A stretch of DNA of 64,000 nucleotides from Oscillospiraceae bacterium (GCA_017508045.1 JAFVZT010000027.1:18518-82517); one strand, 5' to 3'; positions 52,890 to 62,042 are shown, counted from the stretch's first letter. A program made the numbers and translations. The notes: generated by a model from the letters alone, not told the origin.

Positions 52890-54535
52890 GCATTAAGCAT
52901 CTCTTCTGCGCTTTTTAGGGTCGTTTCTGTAATATTTGTGCCGCCGATAATCCTGGCAAGTTCCCTCTTTCTGCCTTCTAAATCCAAGGGCGTAACCGTT
53001 GTATAGGTTCTGCCTTGCCGTTCTTCCTTAGAAATGAGCAAATGGGTACTTGCCAAAGCCGCAAGCTGCGGCAAATGTGTTACGCAAAGAACCTGCTTAT
53101 TTCGGGCAACACTGCGCAATTTCTCCGCAACTTTTTGTGCTGCACGACCGGAAACGCCGGTGTCCACCTCATCAAATATCAGCGTTGCAACTTGATCCTG
53201 CTCAGCAAGTACGTTTTTCATCGCCAGCATAATTCGGGCAAGCTCACCGCCGGAAGCCACCTTACTAAGGGGTTTCAGTGCCTCACCGGCATTGGCAGAC
53301 ATATAAAAAGCTACCGCATCTGCCCCGTTACTGCCTAAGGGCAGCTGGGTAAATTCGCAGGAAAACTGTACTCTCGGCATATCCAGCTGTGCGAGCTCTG
53401 TCAAAATCCGCTTTGTAAGCTGCTGCGAAGCAAGAACCCGGCTTTCACGCAGTGCTTCTGCCGCCGCCCAAGCAATTTTTTCTGCTTTATCGTATTGGAT
53501 TTTCAGCCGTTCCAGGCGGTCGTCGGCAAATTCAATCTCATCCAGCTCTGTTCTCGCCTGTTCCAGATACTGCAAAATATCTGCACAGGTTACGCCATAC
53601 TTTCGGCGAAGCCGATGGATAATATCAAGACGCGCTTCAATTTGCTCAAGCTCATCAGCCGAGTAAGACAAATCGTCCCGAGCATCCCTCGCCTCTTGGG
53701 CAACATCCTGCACCTGATACATTAAATCCGTGACTTTTTCGTGAAGCTTAGAAAACACATCTGTAAATCGAGACAGCCGCGAAAGCTCCCGTTCCGCATC
53801 AGCCAGCAAGGAAGCTGCTCCAACCGTATCATCCCCGCCATACAGGCAGGAAACAGCCGCATGAATACCGTCGCTAAGCTTTTCCGCATTTTGCAGGATT
53901 TTACGCCTTTCTTCCAGCTGCTCATCCTCACCTGCCGTCAAATTCGCTTTGGTTATTTCCTCAATCTGGTAGCGCAGTGTCTCCATACGGCGAAGTTTTT
54001 CGCCCTCATCCATGGTCATTTCTTGGATTTGCCGCTGAATTTGTGCGACTGCCTCATACTTACTTGCATAATCTGTACGCAATGCTTCATTATCAGCAAA
54101 GGAATCCAAAAAATGCAGGTGGTTGTTTTCATCAAACAAGGATGCAGAATCGTGCTGTCCGTGAATGTTAATCAGCTGGATGCCCAGCTTATGTAAAATG
54201 GTTACCGTAACCAAGGTTCCGTTCACACGGCAAACGTTTCTGCCATCCAAAAACACTTCTCTTTGAATAATTGTTTCCGGATCATAGGGTACGCCGTTTT
54301 CCGCAAACCAATCCAGCTCCGGAACATCGATAAAAACACCGCGAACGGAGGCCTTATCTGTACCGGTTCGAATCATATCACGGTAAGCGCGCTCACCTAA
54401 AATGGCACAAATTGCATCGATGACAATGGATTTGCCTGCACCGGTTTCGCCTGTCAGGATGTTAAATCCTTTGTCAAAGGTAATGTCGGCGCACTCAATG
54501 ACCGCAATATTCTCAATATGCAGAAGACTCAGCAC
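52886..54535 (-). CDS. recN: DNA repair protein RecN
   Basis: 549 residues. SMC-like ATPase in double-strand-break repair. IENIAVIECADITFDKGFNILTGETGAGKSIVIDAI gives Walker A (GETGAGKS, about 30-37) in two overlapping parts. Central coiled coil at about 155-350. The C-terminal signature is KVASGGELARIMLAMK, then LIFDEVDTGVSGRAAQKVAEKL (Walker B), and CVTHLPQLAALA. It follows argR by 16 bp in the conserved order tlyA-nadK-argR-recN. Confidence 0.96.
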   Translation of the reverse strand: MLSLLHIENIAVIECADITFDKGFNILTGETGAGKSIVIDAICAILGERAYRDMIRTGTDKASVRGVFIDVPELDWFAENGVPYDPETIIQREVFLDGRNVCRVNGTLVTVTILHKLGIQLINIHGQHDSASLFDENNHLHFLDSFADNEALRTDYASKYEAVAQIQRQIQEMTMDEGEKLRRMETLRYQIEEITKANLTAGEDEQLEERRKILQNAEKLSDGIHAAVSCLYGGDDTVGAASLLADAERELSRLSRFTDVFSKLHEKVTDLMYQVQDVAQEARDARDDLSYSADELEQIEARLDIIHRLRRKYGVTCADILQYLEQARTELDEIEFADDRLERLKIQYDKAEKIAWAAAEALRESRVLASQQLTKRILTELAQLDMPRVQFSCEFTQLPLGSNGADAVAFYMSANAGEALKPLSKVASGGELARIMLAMKNVLAEQDQVATLIFDEVDTGVSGRAAQKVAEKLRSVARNKQVLCVTHLPQLAALASTHLLISKEERQGRTYTTVTPLDLEGRKRELARIIGGTNITETTLKSAEEMLNA

Positions 54536-54551
54536 GACATCGCCCCCTAAA

Positions 54552-55013
54552 TCAATTAATCAGGTTTTTAATTTCTCCGCAAAAAGCTGCCGCGGCATTG
54601 CTGTCACGCATAACAACAATCACAGTGTCATCACCGGCAAGTGAGCCGACAACCAAACTCATATTCATAGAATCAATTGCCGAACCGGCTGCAGAAGCAA
54701 GGCCCGGTAAGGTACGTATTACAATAATATTCTGGGCGTAATCGTAGCCGATAACGCACTCTCTGAAAATGGTATTGAGCCGGGAGGAAAATGAGCCGGT
54801 CATTTCATTTACAGAAGTAGTATAGCGATATGTTCCCAGACTAGTAAGCTCCTTAACAATGCGCAATTCTTTAATGTCTCTGGAAATCGTCGCCTGGGTA
54901 CCGCGAAAGCCCTCTTTCTGCAACGCCTCAAGAAGCTGCTCCTGGGTCTCCACATTGCGGTTGGAGATAATCTCCATAATTTTTGCTTGTCTTTGACTTT
55001 TCATTTTCGTCAC
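54552..55013 (-). CDS. argR: Arginine repressor ArgR/AhrC
   Basis: 153 residues. Winged helix at about 8-70: SQRQAKIMEIISNRNVETQEQ, GFRGTQATISRDIKELRIVK (Ser-Arg recognition helix). C-terminal oligomerisation and arginine-binding domain at about 80-150: VIRTLPGLASAAGSAIDSM and GSLAGDDTVIVVMRD. The gene starts 1 bp after the nadK stop. It regulates arginine metabolism but in this position is conserved with recN and tlyA in Firmicutes. Confidence 0.96.
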   Translation of the reverse strand: MTKMKSQRQAKIMEIISNRNVETQEQLLEALQKEGFRGTQATISRDIKELRIVKELTSLGTYRYTTSVNEMTGSFSSRLNTIFRECVIGYDYAQNIIVIRTLPGLASAAGSAIDSMNMSLVVGSLAGDDTVIVVMRDSNAAAAFCGEIKNLIN

Positions 55014-55014
55014 C

Positions 55015-55878
55015 TCAATTATTTCGGAATTTCATATTCACAACATCATAAAAGCTGCGATCCTTCAGTCGGATTAATTTGGTCGCCAAATTAGATTTCC
55101 GAATGGTGGCCACATCGCCCATATTCATACGCAAAGCCTTACCGCCATCAACCGACAAAAAGGCATTTCGTCTGGCATTATGGGTTAATTCCACAGTAAT
55201 GATCCGTTTGTCAGACGCCACAAATCCGCGGCTTGCAACATCGTGGGCGCAAATAGGGGTTACCAATATACTGTGGGCCTCCGGCTCTACAATCGGGCCG
55301 CCGGCGGAAAGACTGTAGGCAGTCGACCCGGTGGGGGTTGCTATAATGATTCCGTCGCCGCCGCATTCCATAGCCTGCACGCCGTCACATTTGACACAAA
55401 GATGTACAATTCGCGCTACCGCGCCTTTTGTTATCACCGCATCGTTCAGGCAAATGTCGTGGAAGATAATATCCCGATCCCGATAAACGGTCACATCCAG
55501 CATCATACGTTGGTCCAAAACATAATCATCCGAAGCCAGTCTTGCAAGCTGACCCAGTTCACTGTTTTCCAACTCCGCCATAAAGCCCATTGTGCCGATA
55601 TTTACCCCAAGAACCGGTACACCCTGTCGTGTTGCCGCTTTTGCCATATGCAAAATCGTGCCGTCACCGCCAAAGCAAATCACCGCATCGGCCATGGGAA
55701 GCTCTTTATCCAATCGGGAAAAACGCAAATCCCTTGGCAAATCATAGGTTCTGTCTACTTCAAAGGGCAGACACAGGCGCACCTCGATACCGCTGTCTTG
55801 TAATATGTTCATAGATGTACGCACAGTCTGAAAATTTTTATCCCGATAGGGATTGGGTGTCAATATAACCTTTTTCAT
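55015..55878 (-). CDS. nadK: NAD kinase
   Basis: 287 residues from ATG at 55878. Makes NADP from NAD and ATP. AAAGGGG lies 8 nt upstream; a GTG nine bases earlier would sit inside the ribosome site. ICFGGDGTILHMAKAA holds the GGDGT signature; GVNIGTMGFMAELE, the conserved ATPTGSTAYSLSAGGPIV, and ITPICAHDVASRGFV follow. The start codon shares a base with the tlyA stop (TAATG), so the genes are coupled. Confidence 0.95.
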   Translation of the reverse strand: MKKVILTPNPYRDKNFQTVRTSMNILQDSGIEVRLCLPFEVDRTYDLPRDLRFSRLDKELPMADAVICFGGDGTILHMAKAATRQGVPVLGVNIGTMGFMAELENSELGQLARLASDDYVLDQRMMLDVTVYRDRDIIFHDICLNDAVITKGAVARIVHLCVKCDGVQAMECGGDGIIIATPTGSTAYSLSAGGPIVEPEAHSILVTPICAHDVASRGFVASDKRIITVELTHNARRNAFLSVDGGKALRMNMGDVATIRKSNLATKLIRLKDRSFYDVVNMKFRNN

Positions 55879-56687
55879 TACAACCACCCCTTTAATGTCT
55901 CGTGTGCCTGGGCAACAACGCAGCCGGTATCCGGTGTTATACCAGGTTTGTCCGCCAATGTTAAATGTGCCAAGAATTCAATATTGCCCTCTGGTCCTTT
56001 TACTGGAGAAAAGGTCAGACCCAGTATTGTAAGGCCGATTTCCTTAGTTAATTCCACAAAATTATCCAGCACCTCTTTGTGGATTTCCGGCTCACGAACA
56101 ACGCCCTTTTTGCCGACCTTATCCTTACCTGCCTCAAATTGCGGTTTAATTAGGCAAAGCACCTGACCGGAAGGCTTTAAAAAGGTTTTGATAACCGGTA
56201 AAACAATGCGCAAGGAAATAAAGCTCACATCCACAACAGACAAGTCCAAGGGCTCGCCCAATTGCTCCGGTGTTACATATCTCACATTGGTTCGCTCCAT
56301 AACCACAACCCGAGGATCGGAACGGATCTTCCAGTCAAGCTGTCCGTATCCCACATCGATGGCAAAAACCTTGCTGGCGCCCTGCTGTAGCAGGCAGTCG
56401 GTAAAGCCGCCGGTGGAAGCGCCGGAATCGCTGCAAACGTAACCCGTTGGGTCAACGCCAAAGTCACGCAGTGCCTTTTCCAGCTTCAGTCCGCCACGAC
56501 TGACGTACGGGCAAGCTGCTCCCCGCACCTCAATGGCTACGCCTTCTTCATAGGAGGTCCCCGGTTTATCTGCTTTTTGTCCCTGCACATATACCTGACC
56601 ACTCATAATAATTGCCTGAGCCTTGCTGCGGTTCTCTGCATAACCCTGCTCAACAAGAAGTACATCCAGTCTTTTTTTAATTTTCAA
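55878..56687 (-). CDS. tlyA: TlyA-family rRNA 2'-O-methyltransferase / hemolysin-like
   Basis: 269 residues from TTG at 56687; AGGAGG lies 9 nt upstream and the gene overlaps the dxs end by 11 bp. An N-terminal S4 RNA-binding domain (KKRLDVLLVEQGYAENRSKAQA) is followed by an FtsJ/Rossmann methyltransferase domain (CSDSGASTGGFTDCLLQQGASKV, IDVGYGQLDWKIRSD, LIKPQFEAGKDKVG). TlyA methylates 16S and 23S rRNA in mycobacteria; in Firmicutes the equivalent gene sits next to dxs and recN, as here. Role in this host is inferred. Confidence 0.93.
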   Translation of the reverse strand: MKIKKRLDVLLVEQGYAENRSKAQAIIMSGQVYVQGQKADKPGTSYEEGVAIEVRGAACPYVSRGGLKLEKALRDFGVDPTGYVCSDSGASTGGFTDCLLQQGASKVFAIDVGYGQLDWKIRSDPRVVVMERTNVRYVTPEQLGEPLDLSVVDVSFISLRIVLPVIKTFLKPSGQVLCLIKPQFEAGKDKVGKKGVVREPEIHKEVLDNFVELTKEIGLTILGLTFSPVKGPEGNIEFLAHLTLADKPGITPDTGCVVAQAHETLKGWL

Positions 56688-58545
56688 GCTGTAATACCTC
56701 CTGAATATGCTCTGCAGCAGTTTTTCCATCCAGACCGCAGTGACGATAGAGCGCATCTACTGCACCATGGGTCACATAGCCATCGCCCAAATCTATACCG
56801 ATGATCCGGCAATCCGGACAAATACGGTGTAGCTCATAGGATAAATCCTGGCAAATACCACTTCCGTGGCAGGTTTCTTCCATAATCACAATGTTGTGAC
56901 TGTCGGACATATTGGAAACAATTTCTTTAACCGGCAAGGATGAAACGCATAATAGCCGCAGTACAGTCGCCTGAATGCCTCTGGCGCTCAGCTCCTGTGC
57001 TGTATCCAGGGCATTATTTATCATTGTGCCATAGGCAATAATCGTTACATCCTTACCCTGTCTGTGACAGTGTAAGGTTTTTTCAAGGTCACCCTGCCAG
57101 ACAGATTCGGTATATCCCCTATCCCCGCCTCTTGGGTAACGCACCGCAACCGGACCATCGAAGGAAAGAGCCGCCCACTGCAGCATATCCCCAAGCTCAG
57201 CAATGCTGGCAGGACAAAGCACCGTCATACCGAGCGCTTGACGCAAAAATCCCACATCAAACACGCCGTGATGTGTCTCTCCGTCCTCTCCAACAAGACC
57301 TGCACGGTCAACTGCAAGCACAACATGCAGCTTCAGCATACAGATATCCTGCAAAATCATATCGTAGGCACGCTGTAAAAATGTAGAATACAGCGCAATA
57401 ACCGGAATCATACCCTGCTTGGCAAGACCTCCGGCCATAGACATAGCGTGTTCCTCTGCAATACCTACATCAAATAAACGGTCAGGAAATTCCTTCTTAA
57501 ACTCCAATAGTCCCGTTCCGCCGGGCATAGCCGCTGTTATGGCACAAACTCTGCTGTCTTTTTCTGCCAAGGCGCACATCGCTTTTCCAAAGGCATCCGA
57601 AAAGCTTTCTCCGCCCTTACCGGGAACCTCTCCGGTTTTCGGATTGAATTTGCCTACACCGTGGAAAAGCTTCGGATGCTCCTCGGCAGGAGCATAGCCC
57701 TTACCCTTTTGTGTCATAACGTGCAGTAACACAGGGCGCTTCATATCCTTGGCAATCTTCAGAAGGGAAATCAGATTTTCCGTATCGTGACCGTCGATAG
57801 GGCCTAAGTAGGTAAAGCCCATACTTTCAAAAATAGTCTGGGGTATCAGCATACGGCGAACACGGTCCTTGATGTTCCGGGTAACACGGAATATAAACCC
57901 GCCACCGGGAAGCCTGGTCAGAAATTTTCTGTATTTTTCCTTCATACCAAGGTATTTTTCCTTAGTGCGAAGCTTTGACAAATGGGATGCCATTCCGCCA
58001 ACATTGCGGTCTATAGAAAGCTCATTATCGTTGAGAATGACAATAAGCGGTTCATTGCTGACAGCGGCATCGTTAAGGCCCTCATACACCATACCGCCTG
58101 TGGCCGCACCGTCGCCCAGAAGGGCAACCACATGATAATCTGAATTGGTCAGGGTCCTTGCTCTTGCCATCCCCAATGCTATAGAAACGGAGCTGGAGGA
58201 ATGGCCGGCAACAAAGGCATCGGTATTGCTCTCGGTGGGTTTTGGAAAACCTGCCATACCGCCAAATTGTCTCAAGGTATCGAACTCCGACTGTCGTCCG
58301 GTCAAAAGCTTATGGACATAGGACTGATGTCCGACATCAAACACCAGACGGTCTTTTGATGTATCAAATACGGTCTCAATGGCCAGCGTCAATTCAACAA
58401 CGCCTAAATTAGACGCCAGATGACCACCGGTGCGACTGACCTTTGATACGAGGAATTCCCGGATTTGCCGACACAGCAATTCTCTTTCTTCCTCATTTAG
58501 CGCAATCAAATCATTGTGACCGTGGATATTTTCTAAAATATTCAC
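56677..58545 (-). CDS. dxs: 1-deoxy-D-xylulose-5-phosphate synthase
   Basis: About 622 residues from GTG at 58545 (AAGG 12 nt upstream; a TTG four codons earlier sits on the AAGG). TPP enzyme making DXP from pyruvate and glyceraldehyde-3-phosphate, first step of the MEP isoprenoid pathway. Motifs: GGHLASNLGVVELTLAIETVF, GDGAATGGMVYEGLNDA (TPP diphosphate binding), PIDGHD, GIAEEHAMSMAGGLA, RAGLVGEDGETHHG, and RYPRGG near the end. It follows oapA by 14 bp. The conserved neighbour ispA is missing here. Confidence 0.95.
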   Translation of the reverse strand: MNILENIHGHNDLIALNEEERELLCRQIREFLVSKVSRTGGHLASNLGVVELTLAIETVFDTSKDRLVFDVGHQSYVHKLLTGRQSEFDTLRQFGGMAGFPKPTESNTDAFVAGHSSSSVSIALGMARARTLTNSDYHVVALLGDGAATGGMVYEGLNDAAVSNEPLIVILNDNELSIDRNVGGMASHLSKLRTKEKYLGMKEKYRKFLTRLPGGGFIFRVTRNIKDRVRRMLIPQTIFESMGFTYLGPIDGHDTENLISLLKIAKDMKRPVLLHVMTQKGKGYAPAEEHPKLFHGVGKFNPKTGEVPGKGGESFSDAFGKAMCALAEKDSRVCAITAAMPGGTGLLEFKKEFPDRLFDVGIAEEHAMSMAGGLAKQGMIPVIALYSTFLQRAYDMILQDICMLKLHVVLAVDRAGLVGEDGETHHGVFDVGFLRQALGMTVLCPASIAELGDMLQWAALSFDGPVAVRYPRGGDRGYTESVWQGDLEKTLHCHRQGKDVTIIAYGTMINNALDTAQELSARGIQATVLRLLCVSSLPVKEIVSNMSDSHNIVIMEETCHGSGICQDLSYELHRICPDCRIIGIDLGDGYVTHGAVDALYRHCGLDGKTAAEHIQEVLQLEN

Positions 58546-58559
58546 AATGTAACACAACC

Positions 58560-59150
58560 TTACGGTTTATTTTTCTTTTGAAACAGCTCCGGAATATGGT
58601 TCAGGTAATGGATAGCCTTGCCAACTCCGGAAACGATCTGTGTGCAGGATTTAATCGCAAAGGTTTTTCCCACTGCCTTTCCGCCAACCGTCAGTCCGGC
58701 AACCAGTGCAGACATTATTAAAGAAATCAGCTGGGGCATGGAAGAATCAAAATTTCGTAAAACCTGTGCGGCGATGGTTGCAGACGCAGAGCCGGAGACA
58801 ACACCGCAAATATCGCCAACCACGTCATTGCAAATTGAGCTGACACGCTCTGCATTTCTAAGAAGGGAAATTGCCTCCATACTGCCGGGTACTTTCCGGG
58901 CCGCCATAGAATGAAACGGCTTTTCATCCGCAGAGGTAACCGCAACGCCAATCACATCAAACAAAATACCAACCAGGACGATGGATAATAAAATCAAAAA
59001 AGCAACCAGTATATTACTGCTTTCCATTACCGCGTCGGAAACAAAGGATATTGTCCCCGAGATAACAATAGTGGACAGAAAAATTGTAACGACCCAACGG
59101 ATCGTCTTATTGCGTTCTTTTTTTGATGAAGAAGGGTCGGATTTCGACAC
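58560..59150 (-). CDS. oapA: OLE RNA-associated membrane protein OapA
   Basis: 196 residues from GTG at 59150 (AAAGGGG about 10 nt upstream). Hydrophobic helices at about 18-42, 45-72 and 125-155. The DUF21-like core FDVIGVAVTSADEKPFHSMAARKV follows, then the conserved Cys/Gly-rich CNDVVGDICGVVSGSAS. In Bacillus halodurans OapA binds OLE RNA at the membrane and matters for resistance to short-chain alcohols and Mg2+ stress. The identification rests on sequence pattern plus its place between a 600-nt RNA and dxs, exactly as known. No paralogue is seen in the window. Confidence 0.88.
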   Translation of the reverse strand: MSKSDPSSSKKERNKTIRWVVTIFLSTIVISGTISFVSDAVMESSNILVAFLILLSIVLVGILFDVIGVAVTSADEKPFHSMAARKVPGSMEAISLLRNAERVSSICNDVVGDICGVVSGSASATIAAQVLRNFDSSMPQLISLIMSALVAGLTVGGKAVGKTFAIKSCTQIVSGVGKAIHYLNHIPELFQKKNKP

Positions 59151-59164
59151 GACGCTTATCCCCT

Positions 59165-59791
59165 TTAAATATGAGTAATAGACGGTGACAGACAGGATAA
59201 ATCTTACGGCTTAGGTCGGGTTGTTTTTCACCGGACAGAACCTGCCGTTGCCGCGCAGGCCGTTTCCGTTTAATCCGTCTGCCTAAGCGTTGCCAACTTA
59301 GATACCCGATTGCCACTTAGTCCGTACTGTAATCCCCTGTCTGCCCCAACACGACAGCCTAGGTGTTTTCCACCGCAAAACAAACCGGCTCTTAGCCTCT
59401 TTTGCAAGGATGGTTTCCAGAAGCAATAATGCAAGATGTCTGGCCACGACAACCCTGTATTTGTCCTCTTTCCCCGCATACTCACTCAAGGCAGGCTACA
59501 CTGCACGCAGCACGCGATTCTGCGCACCGCCTTGCAGGTTCATACCCAGCTCGTGTGCGAAGAGGCTTCCAAACCTTGGAGTTCTCAACTTCGTCACACA
59601 ATACCGGGTCTCCACGGAAACCGGGTCGTATACTCCATGCCATTGGAGTGCGCCCGGAATCCTTAACCCCCAGCACCCACCCTAAACTGGGCGTAAAAAG
59701 CAGGCACAAGGGACTTCATCGATATGCCCTTCATAGGATTTTTAGGCCCTACCTGGAAGCCGGCCGTTCTGACTAGGATACTGCACCGTCA
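59165..59791 (-). ncRNA. ole: OLE RNA (ornate, large, extremophilic RNA)
   Basis: A non-coding transcript of about 625 nt directly upstream of oapA, on the same strand. The region is GC-rich relative to the surrounding non-coding DNA and lacks a credible ORF, and it holds many local inverted repeats such as GGCCGGCTTCC...GGGCC, AGGGCATATCGATGAAGTCCCT, and paired GGAGTGC/GCACTCC-like arms. Size, strand, position between its own promoter and oapA, and the following genes dxs-tlyA-nadK-argR-recN match OLE RNA loci. OLE forms a membrane ribonucleoprotein complex with OapA. I did not match it base by base to the Rfam consensus. Confidence 0.85.
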
Positions 59792-59797
59792 AAATGA

Positions 59798-59826
59798 ATA
59801 TTATCACAGAATTATTGAATATACAA
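59798..59826 (-). promoter_or_regulatory. Sigma-A promoter of OLE RNA
   Basis: Minus strand TTGTAT (59821-59826), 17-bp spacer, TAATAT (59798-59803) in TGTGATAATATT. It predicts an RNA starting near 59791. The NUDIX gene upstream ends in a terminator, so OLE would be separately transcribed. Confidence 0.6.
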
Positions 59827-59873
59827 GTATTTTTTAATTTTTTGCATATTTTTTCACATTTTGTTCACGACGC

Positions 59874-59901
59874 AAAAAGGTGTGCATTACTGCACACCTT
59901 C
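59874..59901 (-). terminator. Terminator overlapping the NUDIX stop codon
   Basis: Minus strand AAGGTGTGCA pairs with TGCACACCTT around GTAA; the TAA stop lies in the loop (GTG CAG TAA). TTTTT follows. Confidence 0.75.
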
Positions 59902-60363
59902 CGAATTCAGAAACCAGTCCTCCACAATATCGCTGTGGGTAACAACAACCTCAACCTCTTGCATTTCCTCTTTTGTAAAAAAACGCAGCTCCTTGGATTC
60001 TTTACTAATCTTCATTGCGGGTTCTTCTTCCAATTGCAGGCGGTATACAACAACCACCATTCTCCAGATACTGCCGTCCTGATATGCGGCAATCCGCCCA
60101 GGTTCCCCGTAAACCCTTAGTTTTTCAAACCTATCCGGCGAAATCCGCAAGCCCAACTCCTCGTATACCTCCCGGGTAATTGCCTGCAGCTCGGTTTCCT
60201 GTTTTTTAACTCCGCCGCCCACAAGTCCCCACACATCACTGTCTGCGCGTTTTTCCAGCAATAGCTTTCCGTTGCAGATAATCAAAACATTTGCGCCCAA
60301 ATGGGCAGGCATGGTTGTTTTCGGTGCATTGGGATCTCCCCGGTAAAATTTCACAATAGCCAT
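59887..60363 (-). CDS. NUDIX hydrolase
   Basis: 158 residues from ATG at 60363 (GGAGG 8 nt upstream; a start nine codons earlier lacks a site). NUDIX box: GLVGGGVKKQETELQAITREV, then YEELGLRI, which fits Gx5Ex7REUxEExGU if GGGVKKQE is read as the start. An N-terminal FYRGDPNAPKTTMPAHLGA and NGKLLLEKRADSDVW precede. It likely hydrolyses a nucleoside diphosphate derivative; the substrate is not predictable. A TATAAT at 60394-60399 on this strand is a likely -10. Confidence 0.9.
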   Translation of the reverse strand: MAIVKFYRGDPNAPKTTMPAHLGANVLIICNGKLLLEKRADSDVWGLVGGGVKKQETELQAITREVYEELGLRISPDRFEKLRVYGEPGRIAAYQDGSIWRMVVVVYRLQLEEEPAMKISKESKELRFFTKEEMQEVEVVVTHSDIVEDWFLNSEGVQ

Positions 60364-60424
60364 AGGACACTTCCTCCGGTTGATATACAATGATTATACA
60401 ATATTGCTTCCGTTTTTTCCAGTG

Positions 60425-61702
60425 CTAAAATTCCTCCGGAACGGGCTTTGTCACGCCGGTACGCCGTGCCTTGTCCAATCCCCCTGCCATATGCCCCTGC
60501 GGGTCTTTTGCAAATTTTGCCCGGCGGATAATATCCTCTCCGTATCTGTCCCGAAGACTGTCCACAGCTTCATCCAAACGAAGCTTGCGCTCATACTGCA
60601 CAGGCGAAACACTGGAAAACAAATCATATTGCTGATAGGGTTCATCAGAAAGCCTTGTCATTTGCACACCAAGCTGACGCAAAGGTGTCTGCAAATCCCA
60701 AGTCTCATCAAAAAGTCCACAGGCTGCCCGAAAAATCTGTTCGGTATTATTTGTTGTGTTATGAAGCACGCGCTGGTGGGAGAAGGATTTAAACTCCGCT
60801 GTGCGTAAATGTATAGAAATACAGCCGCCGCATTTTCCGTCCTTACGCATTCTGGCAGCCACCGTTTCACACAAACTCAGCAGTACCTGATATGCCTGCT
60901 GGGAGGTTGTCACATCCTTTGCCGTTGTTGTGGAATTTCCGTAGCCTTTATTTGTGGCAGGGGTAGCGGCGACCGCGTCTGCACTGCGCCCGTTTGCAAA
61001 ATGCCATATGGTTTCTCCGTGTTTTCCCAGCTTCTTTCGGATTAACGGCAGATCCGCTGCTGCCAAATCACCAATGGTATAAATACCCATCTTGTTCAGC
61101 TTCCCTTGCGTCGCTGCGCCTACCAAAAACAAATCCCTTACCGGAAGCGGCCACATTTTTGCCTCCATTTCTTCCGGAAATAACGTATGGACCTTATTGG
61201 GCTTTTCAAAATCTCCTGCTATTTTCGCCAATAGTTTATTGGAGGAAATTCCAATGTTCACAGTAAATCCCAATTCCTCATAAATGCGCTTACGCATCGT
61301 TTCCGCCGCCAATCTGGCTGATCCGAAAATGCGCTCTGTGCCAGTCATATCCACCCACGCCTCATCTATGGAATATTGCTCTACCACAGGGCTGAACTGC
61401 CGCAGCATCTGTACGAAATGCCGGGAGGCCTCTACATACAATCCGTAATCCGGCGGAACAACCGTTAATTGCGGACACTTTTCCAAGGCTTGAAACAAAG
61501 GCTCTCCGGTTTGTATTCCATATTTTTTTGCAGGCATACTTTTGGCAAGAATAATGCTGTGTCTGGATTCCTTATCCCCGGCTACCACCGAGGGAATATC
61601 CCGCAAATCCACCACTTCTCCCAAAACCTTTTTGCGGTAAGCCGCTGTCCACGACAAAAATGCACTGTTGGCATCCACATGGAAAATCACACGCTGCGTC
61701 AT
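60425..61702 (-). CDS. dinB: DNA polymerase IV (DinB/Y-family)
   Basis: 425 residues. Translesion polymerase. FHVDANSAFLSWTAAYR contains the first catalytic Asp; YSIDEAWVDMTGTERIFG holds the Asp-Glu pair. NIGISSNKLLAKIAGDFEKPNK and the HhH region GKLNKMGIYTIGDLAAADL follow. The little-finger domain covers about 240-355, and a tail after that includes YQQYDLFSSVS, perhaps a beta-clamp-binding motif (QYDLF). It follows the small 89-residue gene by 1 bp and shares its promoter. Confidence 0.94.
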   Translation of the reverse strand: MTQRVIFHVDANSAFLSWTAAYRKKVLGEVVDLRDIPSVVAGDKESRHSIILAKSMPAKKYGIQTGEPLFQALEKCPQLTVVPPDYGLYVEASRHFVQMLRQFSPVVEQYSIDEAWVDMTGTERIFGSARLAAETMRKRIYEELGFTVNIGISSNKLLAKIAGDFEKPNKVHTLFPEEMEAKMWPLPVRDLFLVGAATQGKLNKMGIYTIGDLAAADLPLIRKKLGKHGETIWHFANGRSADAVAATPATNKGYGNSTTTAKDVTTSQQAYQVLLSLCETVAARMRKDGKCGGCISIHLRTAEFKSFSHQRVLHNTTNNTEQIFRAACGLFDETWDLQTPLRQLGVQMTRLSDEPYQQYDLFSSVSPVQYERKLRLDEAVDSLRDRYGEDIIRRAKFAKDPQGHMAGGLDKARRTGVTKPVPEEF

Positions 61703-61703
61703 T

Positions 61704-61973
61704 TCAGTAAACCCTTCTTAACAAACACCAGCTATGGCTGCGAATGGTATATCTTAATTCAAACAGCCACTTCTTCTGCCCCACCGTAGCTTTGCATAAA
61801 TATATTCTCGCTTCAATACCCACATATTGAATGTCCCGGGTGCTGATAATTTCGTCAATGTCTATCCGCATTAGCTGATGGTTTTCATCCTCAATGCGAA
61901 ACCGGAGGGGACGAATATCTCCACCTGCGCTGCAAACACAGATAACATCCACGGGACAAATATTTTGTTTCAT
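61704..61973 (-). CDS. Small protein co-transcribed with dinB, unknown function
   Basis: 89 residues, beta-rich and basic: KQNICPVDVICVCSAGGDIRPLRFRIED, then IDIDEIISTRDIQYVGIEARI and QKKWLFELRYTIRSHSW. The first segment is 28 residues and is quoted here only as landmarks at its ends. No recognised fold. It is just upstream of dinB (1-bp gap) under its own strong promoter. A small DinB partner in this position is a recurrent arrangement in Clostridia. It could regulate or aid Pol IV, but this is not shown. Confidence 0.65.
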   Translation of the reverse strand: MKQNICPVDVICVCSAGGDIRPLRFRIEDENHQLMRIDIDEIISTRDIQYVGIEARIYLCKATVGQKKWLFELRYTIRSHSWCLLRRVY

Positions 61974-61999
61974 AGCCCATCCTCCTTTTTCTTGATTTT

Positions 62000-62028
62000 A
62001 TTATAGTACATTTGTTTGAATTTCGCAA
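62000..62028 (-). promoter_or_regulatory. Sigma-A promoter of the small gene-dinB pair
   Basis: Minus strand TTGCGA (62023-62028), 17-bp spacer, TATAAT (62000-62005). No LexA box is obvious near it. Confidence 0.7.
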
Positions 62029-62042
62029 GAGGAATTTTGTGG

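Noticed and set aside
59402-59776. ORFs in both strands of 59,200-59,780
   Set aside because: Pro/Arg/Cys-rich frames typical of structured RNA DNA; the region fits OLE RNA and none has a good ribosome site.
59165-59791. RNase P RNA or another known large RNA
   Set aside because: I do not see the conserved GAGGAAAGUCCGGGCU-type box of RNase P RNA, and the oapA-dxs context points to OLE.
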